A program made the translations under genes and the position numbers. The notes under the pieces were generated by a model. The model did no database searches and was not told where the DNA came from. It saw nothing but the letters and a program-made list of their open reading frames with translations. A stretch of 6,898 nt of DNA from Thermoplasmata archaeon (GTDB lineage Archaea > Thermoplasmatota > Thermoplasmata > Lutacidiplasmatales > UBA184), in assembly GCA_030039525.1 (NCBI GenBank), contig JASHVI010000187.1:1-6898 (forward strand), in the 5' to 3' direction. Below are positions 1 to 5,487 of the stretch, one piece after another. The first letter of the stretch is position 1. Every line of letters starts with the position of its first letter.

Positions 1-432
1 AAGGAGCGTGAGCCAGAGCGTGCCGTCCCGGGTGGTCGCGAAGAAGTCGCAGTCCTCCCCCGACGCGGGTCCGCCGTACGCGGTCGAGCCGGTGATCGCG
101 ACGAACCGGAGGAGCGGGCGGATCGGCGCCAGGGTCCCGTCGAACAGCGCCTCCGCCGCCTCCCGGTACTCCACCGAGCGGCGCTGGCGCGTCGCACGGT
201 CCTCCTCGTCGCGGGGCACGCCGGGCGCGTAGGCCCGACCCTCCGCCACGGTTCCGACGTCGGGTCGCTCGCCGAGCCAGCGTACGAGCGCCGACGTCTC
301 GGAGGGTCCGTCGTCCGGGAGGAGCCCGAGCAGCTCCTCGAGGTCGACCCCCGAACCCCGATCGGCCGCCGAGCCGAGAACGGCCCGCGCGCGGGCCTCG
401 ACGACCGACGGGGGGGAGGCGCTGCCGGACAC
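1..432 (-). CDS. Nucleotidyltransferase-fold protein, C-terminus cut off by window edge
   Basis: This is the first 144 codons of a minus-strand gene; the remainder lies beyond base 1. Residues 112-131 read as a DNA polymerase beta-type nucleotidyltransferase core: ITGS at 113-116, then GEDCDFFA at 125-132, giving the Gly-Ser plus Asp-x-Asp (D127, D129) pattern that binds metal and nucleotide in this superfamily. The following GTLWL resembles archaeal and bacterial proteins annotated only as nucleotidyltransferase domain-containing. The roughly 110 residues before the core are charged and helical in character, with no motif I recognise. The GTG start at 432 was chosen because a TATA-like element lies about 25 bases upstream, consistent with a leaderless message; the ATG at 455 is in another frame. 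The substrate cannot be told. The gene is divergent from the methyltransferase unit. Confidence 0.75.
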   Translation of the reverse strand, partial: MSGSASPPSVVEARARAVLGSAADRGSGVDLEELLGLLPDDGPSETSALVRWLGERPDVGTVAEGRAYAPGVPRDEEDRATRQRRSVEYREAAEALFDGTLAPIRPLLRFVAITGSTAYGGPASGEDCDFFATTRDGTLWLTLL

Positions 433-451
433 GACCCGGTCGGCCGGCCCG

Positions 452-460
452 GCATATATC
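452..460 (-). promoter_or_regulatory. TATA box for the nucleotidyltransferase gene
   Basis: On the minus strand this reads GATATATGC, an AT-rich island in a very GC-rich stretch. Its centre is about 25 bases upstream of the GTG at 432, so transcription would begin at or next to the start codon. This is the standard archaeal TATA-to-start spacing. ATATAT is itself symmetric, so the orientation is assigned from the position of the gene. Confidence 0.6.
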
Positions 461-482
461 CCAGCCCGAAAGTCCGGAGCCT

Positions 483-510
483 CGGACCGGGGGTAAATAC
501 CGCCGGTCCG
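483..510. promoter_or_regulatory. 28-base palindrome spanning the TATA box, candidate operator
   Basis: Arms CGGACCGG (483-490) and CCGGTCCG (503-510) are perfect inverted copies. The pairing continues inward: after one mismatch (491/502), bases 492-495 pair with 498-501. In all, 12 of 14 positions pair and the centre falls within the TAAATA element. A protein dimer bound here would cover the TATA box of the plus-strand unit. It is too close to the promoter and too early to be a terminator. The regulatory role is inferred. Confidence 0.5.
494..499 (+). promoter_or_regulatory. TATA box of the methyltransferase unit
   Basis: TAAATA within GGGTAAATACC is the only AT-rich run in the area on this side of the intergenic region. 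Its centre is about 27 bases upstream of the ATG at 524, so the transcript is expected to be leaderless. No Shine-Dalgarno sequence precedes that ATG, in agreement with this. Confidence 0.6.
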
Positions 511-523
511 CTCCGAACCGGCG

Positions 524-757
524 ATGCCGCCGGGCTTCAAGACCTACTCCGAGCGGTGGTTCCTGAAGTACCTGTTCTCGAACCACGGCCTCTGCTTCGG
601 CGTGGACCTCCGGGACCGGTCGTACCTCCTGCTCGTCAGCGCCCGCGGCGTGCGCTGGCAGCGCCGGCCGGTCGGGGACAAGGTCGTCGAGAACCTCGAC
701 TACGAGCTCCCCCGGATCGAGGCCGCGCTCGACGCCGAGGCCCGGGCCGCGCCGTGA
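524..757 (+). CDS. Small hypothetical protein, first gene of the methyltransferase unit
   Basis: This 77-residue protein is not one I recognise. It starts MPPGFKTYSERWFLKYLF, contains an aromatic and basic N-terminal half (YSERWFLKYLF, residues 8-18), a central stretch with beta-strand character (SYLLLVSARGVRWQRR) and an acidic helical tail. There is no signal peptide, membrane span or cysteine motif. It is supported as a real gene by three things: G or C at nearly all third codon positions, a TATA element at the leaderless distance from its ATG, and a stop codon (TGA 755-757) that overlaps the GTG start of the next gene as GTGA. The overlap implies translational coupling with the methyltransferase that follows. 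It might be a partner or regulator of that enzyme, but nothing in the sequence shows this. Confidence 0.6.
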   Translation: MPPGFKTYSERWFLKYLFSNHGLCFGVDLRDRSYLLLVSARGVRWQRRPVGDKVVENLDYELPRIEAALDAEARAAP

Positions 758-1923
758 GCTCCTCCGTCTCGGGCGACCACGCGACGCTCGAGCTCCCGAC
801 CGGGGGCGTTCCGCTCGGCTTCGTGCGGGAGGAGGACCGGGTCCACCTGGTGGCCCGGGAGCCCTCCGCCCGGTGGCCGGTGGCGGTCCTCCGGGCCGGC
901 CGGGCGCGGCTGCGCGTCGGCGGCTCGGTCCTCGAGGGGGGCTGCTCCTTGCGGGCCCCCGGACCCGAGCGCGAGCGTATCCTCGAGCTGTTCCGTCGGA
1001 AGTACGGCGAGGCCGACTTCGCCCGCTGGTACGCGCACCCGTACCGGGTGCTCACGGTCGACCCGGAGGCCGACGGGCCGGCCGGTGGGGACCCGGAACG
1101 ATACTACGGCTGGCTCGAGTCCGAGTTCGACAACATCGCCGCGGAGTACGACCGGCACATCCTGGAGAACCGGATGAACCGCCTCCTGCGCTCCCGGTCG
1201 CTGGCCCTCCTCGGGCCGACGTTCCGGGACGCCCCTCGCCTCTTGGAGATCGGATGCGGCTCGGGTCTCGAGACCCTGACCCTCCTCGAGCAGGGCCACG
1301 AGATCACCGCGGTGGACATCTCCCCCGCGATGCTCGGGGTCGTCCGCGAGAAGGCCCGGCGCGCCGGGCTCTCCGAGCGACTGACGACCGTGCACGCGCG
1401 GGCCGGGGCCGTTCCCCTCGGACCCTCGGGGGTCCCCGAGGGGGTGTTCGACGGCGGCTACTCGACGTACGGCGCGATGAACTGCGAGCCGGACCTCGCC
1501 CCGATCCGCGACGCCTTCGCCCGGGCCCTCCGCCCCGGAGCCCGCCTCGTGCTCGGGGTCTACAATCGGTGGTGCGCCTCGGAGCTCTTCGGCTACGGGA
1601 TCACACTCCGCTGGGCGCGCGCCTTCGGGCGCCGCGGATGGCCCATCCGCGTCGGCGCATCGCGCTTCTGCGTCGACGTCTACGCGTTCACCCCGGGCGA
1701 GATCGAACGCCAGTTCGCCCCGCAGTTCTCCCGCCGGACCGTGTCGGCCGTTCCGATCCTCCTCCCCCCCAGCGACCTCACGCTCTACGCCGAGAAGTTC
1801 TCGCGGCGGTTCGATCGACTCGACCGCTGGGACGCGTGGCTCGGCCGCCGCGCGGCGCTCGCGGGCTTCGGGGACCACTTCCTCATGACGCTCGACCGGA
1901 CCCCCGGCGGTCCGAGGCCCTAG
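754..1923 (+). CDS. SAM-dependent methyltransferase with N-terminal split-barrel-like domain
   Basis: The protein has 389 residues and two parts. Residues 121-270 form a class I Rossmann methyltransferase: EFDNIAAEYDRHI (124-136) is the usual lead-in, LLEIGCGSGLET (163-174) is the glycine-rich SAM motif I, and ITAVDIS (184-190) ends strand 2 with the acidic residue D188 for the SAM ribose. FDGGYSTYGAMN (232-243) and LRPGARLVLGVYN (259-271) match motifs II and III. Residues 1-105 resemble the flavin/F420-binding split-barrel families: short strands (PVAVLRAGRARLRVGG), then a helix ERILELFRRKYGEADFARWY (73-92). That assignment rests on pattern only. Residues 272-389 are probably the substrate-specific cap. 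The GTG start gives the GTGA overlap with the upstream gene; an upstream ATG at 556 would read out of frame through that gene and is rejected. Substrate unknown. Confidence 0.8.
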   Translation: MSSSVSGDHATLELPTGGVPLGFVREEDRVHLVAREPSARWPVAVLRAGRARLRVGGSVLEGGCSLRAPGPERERILELFRRKYGEADFARWYAHPYRVLTVDPEADGPAGGDPERYYGWLESEFDNIAAEYDRHILENRMNRLLRSRSLALLGPTFRDAPRLLEIGCGSGLETLTLLEQGHEITAVDISPAMLGVVREKARRAGLSERLTTVHARAGAVPLGPSGVPEGVFDGGYSTYGAMNCEPDLAPIRDAFARALRPGARLVLGVYNRWCASELFGYGITLRWARAFGRRGWPIRVGASRFCVDVYAFTPGEIERQFAPQFSRRTVSAVPILLPPSDLTLYAEKFSRRFDRLDRWDAWLGRRAALAGFGDHFLMTLDRTPGGPRP

Positions 1924-2901
1924 ATGTCGGCGGCCGAGCGGGCGCCGGGCGGGGGGGCGCCGGAGGTGCCGGATTTCCGACGGCTCGACTTTCCGAGGCT
2001 CTGGGAGGGGCGCGAGCGGACCACCGAGGTCGAAGGGCGGCTCCTCGAGCGCGCGCTCGCCCGGCACGATGGCCGGCGACGCGCGGAGCTCGGGACCGGC
2101 GCGGGACGCCTGAGCGCCTCGATCGAGCGGGGGGCCGCGGAGTACTGGGGTCTGGACCACCAGATCGAATTCCTCCGCGTCCTGGCGGCCGCCCGCCCGC
2201 CGGGACCCGGGCGCCGGTACGTCGCGGCGAACCTCTACCGGCTCCCGTTCTCCGACGCGAGCCTCACCTCCTCGGTGAGCGTCCGGGTCTTCAACTTCCT
2301 GGCCGACCCCGCCGCCGTGTTCCGGGAGGTCGCGCGGGCCACCGCCCCCGGGGGCCGGCTCCTCCTGACGACCCACCCGCACCCCTCCGTCGGCTCGCTC
2401 GCGGACGACGTGAAGAGCCGCCTCGAGCCCGGCCTCCCCCGGAGCCCGCGGGCGAGGACCTTCTCCCGCGCCTCCCCCGTGCCGGTCGCGCCGGCCGCCC
2501 TCCCCTCCTGGTCGTGGACCCGGGAGTCGTTCCGCCGGATCGGCGAGTCGGCCGGCTGGCGGCTCGACGCCGAGTACGCCGTCGGCCTCGAGGACTATCG
2601 GGGCCTTCGCCGGCTCCCGGCGTCGGTGTTCCTGGGCCTCTCGGGGATCCGACCCGTGGTCGGGCTCCGACCGACGTGGTTCACCGACTGGGTACGGACG
2701 CCGGAGGCCGGGACCTCGCCCAAGGACGCCGGGACCTCCGTGCTCTCGTGCCCGGCCTGCCGACGCCCCATCGACGAGCCGGACCGGTCCCGAACCCGCT
2801 GTCCCGGGTGCGGGCTTCCGTGGGAGCTTGTTGGCGAGGTCGCCGACCTTCGGGTCGGTCCGCTCCGGCCGCCCGCTGAGCTTCCCGAGAGCGCCCCTTA
2901 A
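1924..2901 (+). CDS. SAM-dependent methyltransferase with C-terminal zinc ribbon
   Basis: This 325-residue protein begins immediately after the stop of the preceding methyltransferase, with GAGG at 1914-1917 as a plausible ribosome binding site. RAELGTGAGRLSASI (53-67) is SAM motif I, YWGLDHQ (74-80) follows as the ribose-binding strand, and NLYRLPFSDASLTSSVSVRV (103-122) resembles the motif of methyltransferase type 11 proteins. PGGRLLLTTHPHP (142-154) is motif III. At the C-terminus, CPAC (276-279) and CPGC (293-296), 13 residues apart, make a four-cysteine zinc ribbon. A zinc ribbon is unusual at this end of a small-molecule methyltransferase and suggests binding to protein or nucleic acid, or a structural role. 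The substrate is not identifiable. Tandem placement with the other methyltransferase suggests consecutive steps or a heteromeric enzyme. Confidence 0.8.
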   Translation: MSAAERAPGGGAPEVPDFRRLDFPRLWEGRERTTEVEGRLLERALARHDGRRRAELGTGAGRLSASIERGAAEYWGLDHQIEFLRVLAAARPPGPGRRYVAANLYRLPFSDASLTSSVSVRVFNFLADPAAVFREVARATAPGGRLLLTTHPHPSVGSLADDVKSRLEPGLPRSPRARTFSRASPVPVAPAALPSWSWTRESFRRIGESAGWRLDAEYAVGLEDYRGLRRLPASVFLGLSGIRPVVGLRPTWFTDWVRTPEAGTSPKDAGTSVLSCPACRRPIDEPDRSRTRCPGCGLPWELVGEVADLRVGPLRPPAELPESAP

Positions 2902-2903
2902 GC
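2896..2903 (+). promoter_or_regulatory. Weak TATA-like element before the enoyl-CoA isomerase gene
   Basis: CCTTAAGC lies about 27 bases upstream of the ATG at 2927, the same spacing as the other leaderless promoters in this window, but it has only four A/T bases in a row. It overlaps the stop codon of the upstream methyltransferase. The gene may equally be transcribed by read-through from the upstream unit. Confidence 0.3.
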
Positions 2904-2926
2904 CGCGGCGACCCTGCGCGGGGAGC

Positions 2927-3721
2927 ATGAGCCTGGACGCGATCCGGAGGACCTCGCACGGGGACTGGCTCGAGCTCCGGATCAACCGGCCGGACCGCCT
3001 GAACGCCCTCGACGTCCCGAGCCTCCGCGGGCTCCACCAGGCGCTCCGGGAGGCGGCCCTCGATCCGGCGGTGCGGGCGGTGCTGCTCACCGGCGAGGGG
3101 AAGGCGTTCTCCGACGGCGGGGACGTCGCGACGATGGAGGAGCACCGGAGGGCCGGGACGATGCCGGCGCTCTTCCACGAGCTGACGGGCGAGCAGGAGG
3201 GCGCGGTCCGGGAGATCCTCGGGATGGCGAAACCGGTGGTCGCGGCCCTCCCGGGAGTGGCGGCCGGCGGCGGCCTCTCCCTCGCGCTCTCGGCCGACTG
3301 GCGGATCGCCTCCGAGGAGGCGACGCTGGTACCGGCCTTTCCGGCCCTGGGCGCGGTGCCGGACGGGGGCCTGACGTACCTATTGCCCCACTTCCTGGGG
3401 ATCGGGCTCGCGCAGGAGCTCCTGTTCACCCACGCGAAGGTCCCGGCGGCGCGGGCCCGGGAGCTCGGGCTGCTCCACGAGGTCGTGCCGCCCTCCGAGC
3501 TTCGCGCTCGCGCGGAAGCGCGCACGGCGGAGCTGGCCCAAGGCCCGACGTTCGCCTACGGCTGGATCAAGCGCCTCCTCGTCCACTCGTTCACCGCGGG
3601 GGTCGAGGCGCAGCTCGCCCTCGAGCGGCGGGGGGCCGTCGAGGCGGCGCGTCGTCCGGAGCTCGCCGAAGGGGTCCGGGCCTTCCGGGAGAAGCGAGCG
3701 CCGAAGTTCCCGGCCCCTTAG
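2927..3721 (+). CDS. Enoyl-CoA hydratase/isomerase family protein, PaaG-like active site
   Basis: This complete 264-residue crotonase-fold enzyme acts on an acyl-CoA thioester. The fold is shown by INRPDRLNALD (19-29), the oxyanion-hole region GKAFSDGGDV (58-67) and GVAAGGGLSLALSADWRIAS (110-129), which supplies the second backbone amide. The two hydratase glutamates (Glu144 and Glu164 of the rat enzyme) correspond to S118 and F138, so simple water addition is unlikely. Asp146 in VPDGGLTYLLPHFLG aligns with the catalytic acid of PaaG-type and other double-bond isomerases. A role in isomerising unsaturated acyl-CoA, for fatty acid or aromatic acid breakdown, is therefore inferred. The ATG at 2927 was chosen because an in-frame ATG at 2828 would overlap the zinc-ribbon coding region by 74 bases and add residues unlike the family. 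Its stop overlaps that of the convergent gene. Confidence 0.85.
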   Translation: MSLDAIRRTSHGDWLELRINRPDRLNALDVPSLRGLHQALREAALDPAVRAVLLTGEGKAFSDGGDVATMEEHRRAGTMPALFHELTGEQEGAVREILGMAKPVVAALPGVAAGGGLSLALSADWRIASEEATLVPAFPALGAVPDGGLTYLLPHFLGIGLAQELLFTHAKVPAARARELGLLHEVVPPSELRARAEARTAELAQGPTFAYGWIKRLLVHSFTAGVEAQLALERRGAVEAARRPELAEGVRAFREKRAPKFPAP

Positions 3722-4353
3722 GGCGGCGCCGGGAGCCGTTCGGGGAGCGAGGCTCCCGCGAGGCGCGCGTCGAGGCGATCCCGGGCGGCCGGCCACTCGG
3801 GGGCCAAGAGGCTGTAGACCACCGAGGACCGAAGGAAGCCGTCCGGCATGATCCGGTCCTCTCGCAGCACGCCCTCCCGGAGGGCGCCGAGCTTCTCGAT
3901 GGCCCGCTGGGACCGCACGTTCCGCTGGTCGGTCTTGATCTGGACCCGATGGACACCCTCGTCGTCGAAGGCGTGCCCCAGCATCAGGCGCTTCGAGGCC
4001 GCGTTGACCGGCGATCCCCAGAGCTCCGGCGGCATCCACGTCCCCCCGACCTCGACGGCCGCGTTCGGCCGATCGATGGAAAGGTACCGGGTCATGCCGA
4101 GCGGGGCTCCGTTGCGCTCCGCCACGATCACGAACGGCAGGTCGGTGCCGGCGGCGTGCCGTTCCAAGAGCTCGCCGACCAGCTCCGTCATCTGGTCGAC
4201 GGAGCCCGCGGGCCGGTACGAGAGGTACTGGAAGATCCTCGGATCCTTCGCGATCCCCGCGAGCGGGGCCGCGTGACGGAGCTCGAGGGGCTCGAGCCGC
4301 AGGAGCGGTCCCCGGAGGGTGCGAGGCGCCCGCAGCGCGTCGTCCCGCAGCAC
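3718..4353 (-). CDS. GNAT family N-acetyltransferase, RimJ/RimL type
   Basis: This 211-residue protein transfers an acetyl group from acetyl-CoA to an amine. It follows the Acetyltransf_3 (RimJ/RimL) plan: GPLLRLEPLELRHAAPL (15-31) at the N-terminus, PFVIVAERNGAPLGMTRYLS (73-92) as the central sheet, GGTWMPPELWGSPVNAASK (103-121) leading into the CoA-binding helix, and TDQRNVRSQRAIEKLGA (141-157), where N145 and S148 are the conserved pair of this family. A final strand RSSVVYSLLAPEWP (175-188) closes the fold, followed by about 23 extra residues. The GTG start at 4353 was chosen because a TATA-like element lies 24 bases upstream; a longer frame to 4686 would run antisense through nuoA. The acceptor (ribosomal protein, antibiotic or other amine) cannot be told. 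It is divergent from nuoA and convergent with the enoyl-CoA isomerase. Confidence 0.85.
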   Translation of the reverse strand: MLRDDALRAPRTLRGPLLRLEPLELRHAAPLAGIAKDPRIFQYLSYRPAGSVDQMTELVGELLERHAAGTDLPFVIVAERNGAPLGMTRYLSIDRPNAAVEVGGTWMPPELWGSPVNAASKRLMLGHAFDDEGVHRVQIKTDQRNVRSQRAIEKLGALREGVLREDRIMPDGFLRSSVVYSLLAPEWPAARDRLDARLAGASLPERLPAPP

Positions 4354-4372
4354 GGGAGGCGGCCTCGCGCGG

Positions 4373-4381
4373 GAGTATTTC
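4373..4381 (-). promoter_or_regulatory. TATA box for the GNAT gene
   Basis: The minus strand reads GAAATACTC, centred about 24 bases upstream of the GTG at 4353. No Shine-Dalgarno sequence precedes the GTG, so a leaderless transcript is expected. A hairpin-like inverted repeat (CGGGGC 4381-4386 with GCCCCG 4392-4397) lies just upstream, where the transcription factor B recognition element would be; its meaning is unclear. Confidence 0.55.
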
Positions 4382-4444
4382 GGGGCTCCGGGCCCCGTCG
4401 CACCCCGCTCTCCCTCGAGAGAAAGTGCCGCGCGCGAGCAGGCC

Positions 4445-4452
4445 TTAAATAA
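4445..4452 (+). promoter_or_regulatory. TATA box of the nuo operon
   Basis: TTAAATAA is the strongest TATA-like sequence in the window and the only one on this strand ahead of nuoA. It predicts transcription starting near 4473-4476, which leaves a leader of about 30 bases carrying a ribosome binding site. In the 150-base gap between the divergent GNAT and nuoA genes there is also a short inverted repeat (CTCTC 4408-4412 with GAGAG 4417-4421) between the two promoters. I see nothing else there. Confidence 0.6.
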
Positions 4453-4493
4453 CGTTCCGAGGTCCAACGAGCGCCGTTCTAGGGCGAGCCTAC

Positions 4494-4499
4494 GGAGGG
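4494..4499 (+). promoter_or_regulatory. Ribosome binding site of nuoA
   Basis: GGAGGG lies four bases before the ATG at 4504 and fixes that start. It shows that the nuo message has a leader, unlike the three leaderless promoters elsewhere in the window. Confidence 0.6.
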
Positions 4500-4503
4500 A
4501 CGG

Positions 4504-4869
4504 ATGCAAGCGGGCGTGCTGACGTTTCTCGCCTTCGTGGGCCTGGCGAGCGCCTTCGGGGTCGGCTCGATCATCGCGAACCGGATGCTCGGGGCGAAGC
4601 CCCGGCGCTCCTACCTCCAGCGGACGACCTACGAGTGCGGCGAGGAGGCCGAGGGGGAGGCCCAGATCGACTTCCCGACGCAGCACTACACCTTCGCGAT
4701 CATCTTCGTCGCCGTCGACGTGATCGGCTTTGTCCTGGCCCTCTGGGGCGTCACCTTCCGGGCGGTCGACTCGATCGGCTGGGCCGCCTTCTTCGCCTTC
4801 GGCTTCGCCGCCCTCGCGCTGGCGGGGATCTACTACGCCCTCTCCGGCGAGCGGAGGTGGGTGGTCTGA
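4504..4869 (+). CDS. nuoA: NADH-quinone oxidoreductase subunit A (complex I, NuoA/FpoA)
   Basis: NuoA is a small membrane subunit of complex I at the junction between the quinone site and the membrane arm. The 121 residues have the family's three membrane spans (about 4-28, 60-84 and 91-113). The loop after the first span contains TTYECGEEAEGEAQIDF (41-57), with the YECG motif that marks this subunit. HYTFAIIFVAVDVIGFVLAL (61-80) is the second span. D72 matches the conserved aspartate of the bacterial FDVE motif, but the glutamate two residues on is replaced by I74. Length and order are normal. It is the first gene of the operon, and its stop codon overlaps the proposed start of nuoB. The partner dehydrogenase module is not in view, so NADH or F420H2 as electron donor cannot be decided; the nuo name is used for the family. 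Confidence 0.93.
   Translation: MQAGVLTFLAFVGLASAFGVGSIIANRMLGAKPRRSYLQRTTYECGEEAEGEAQIDFPTQHYTFAIIFVAVDVIGFVLALWGVTFRAVDSIGWAAFFAFGFAALALAGIYYALSGERRWVV
4853..4859 (+). promoter_or_regulatory. Ribosome binding site that favours a CTG start for nuoB
   Basis: GGAGGTG inside the last codons of nuoA is a seven-base match to the archaeal anti-Shine-Dalgarno sequence. It lies six bases before CTG 4866, the ideal spacing. The competing GTG at 4857 overlaps this site itself, so it could not use it. Confidence 0.5.
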
Positions 4870-5486
4870 GCGCCGCTCCCCCCGTCCCCCCGCCGCCGTC
4901 GAAGGAGGCGCTCGGCCTGCCCGCTCCCGGGGCGGAGCTGCCGGTCGTCGGCCAGGCGGCCGTGCCGTTCGCCGAGATCGAGACGCTGCGGGCCCGGGAG
5001 TTCATCCCCGCCGCGAAGGAGACGCTCTCGAGCCTGCTCGCGGAGCGGGCGCAGGGGAAGGTCCTCCGGCCGACCTTCAACTGGGCGGGTCGCAACTCGC
5101 TCTTCCCGCTCCACTGGGGGCTCGCCTGCTGCGCGATCGAGTTCGCCGCCGGCTTCGGCGCCCGCTGGGACGCGGAGCGCTTCGGGGTCGTGCCCCGCTC
5201 CTCGCCCCGGCAGTGCGACCTCCTGATCGTGAACGGGACCGTCACCTGGAAGGTCGCGCACAAGCTGATCGCCCTCTACGAGCAGATGCCCGAGCCGAAG
5301 TGGGTCATCGCGATGGGCAACTGCGCAACCGGCGGGGGCCCGTTCCGCACCGCGTACTCCGTCGTTCCCGGCGTCGACAAGCTCGTTCCCGTCGATGTGT
5401 ACATCGCGGGCTGCCCCCCGCGCCCCGAGGCGATGCTCGAGGGGATCCTCCGGCTCGAGGACCTGATCCGCGAACGCGGAGGCTAG
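4866..5486 (+). CDS. nuoB: NADH-quinone oxidoreductase subunit B (complex I, NuoB)
   Basis: NuoB carries the terminal 4Fe-4S cluster N2, which passes electrons to quinone. All four ligands are present, counted from CTG 4866: adjacent C88 and C89 in GLACCAIEF, C153 in MGNCATGGG and C183 in IAGCPPRPEA. RFGVVPRSSPRQCDLLIVNG (105-124) and YSVVPGVDKLVPVDVYIAGC (164-183) are also typical. The 206-residue form has about 25 more residues before the cysteine pair than E. coli NuoB; this leader is proline- and alanine-rich. Start choice is uncertain. CTG 4866 overlaps the nuoA stop as CTGA and has a GGAGGTG site six bases upstream. GTG 4857 adds three residues but lacks a usable site. GTG 4962 would leave a gap and drop 32 residues of well-coded sequence. 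Identity is certain; only the start is in doubt. Confidence 0.93.
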   Translation: MSAAPPVPPPPSKEALGLPAPGAELPVVGQAAVPFAEIETLRAREFIPAAKETLSSLLAERAQGKVLRPTFNWAGRNSLFPLHWGLACCAIEFAAGFGARWDAERFGVVPRSSPRQCDLLIVNGTVTWKVAHKLIALYEQMPEPKWVIAMGNCATGGGPFRTAYSVVPGVDKLVPVDVYIAGCPPRPEAMLEGILRLEDLIRERGG

Positions 5487-5487
5487 G

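Noticed and set aside
8..232. Plus-strand 74-codon frame
   Set aside because: It is antisense to the nucleotidyltransferase coding sequence, serine/arginine-rich and without a promoter or ribosome binding site.
873..2879. Open plus-strand frame of about 670 codons
   Set aside because: It overlaps both methyltransferases in another frame, is mostly Arg, Pro, Gly and Ala, and has no motif; the methyltransferase frames have the recognisable SAM motifs.
2828..2926. Longer N-terminus for the enoyl-CoA isomerase from ATG 2828
   Set aside because: The extra 33 residues would be coded across the zinc-ribbon end of the upstream gene in another frame and do not resemble the family; the fold begins just after ATG 2927.
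700..3525. Open minus-strand frame of about 940 codons
   Set aside because: It is antisense to three well-supported genes. Its protein is arginine/proline/glycine-rich with no domain, as expected of a shadow frame in GC-rich DNA where stop codons are rare.
4381..4397. Hairpin CGGGGC/GCCCCG as a possible terminator
   Set aside because: It has short arms, no T-run, and lies between two divergent promoters where no transcript is expected to end.
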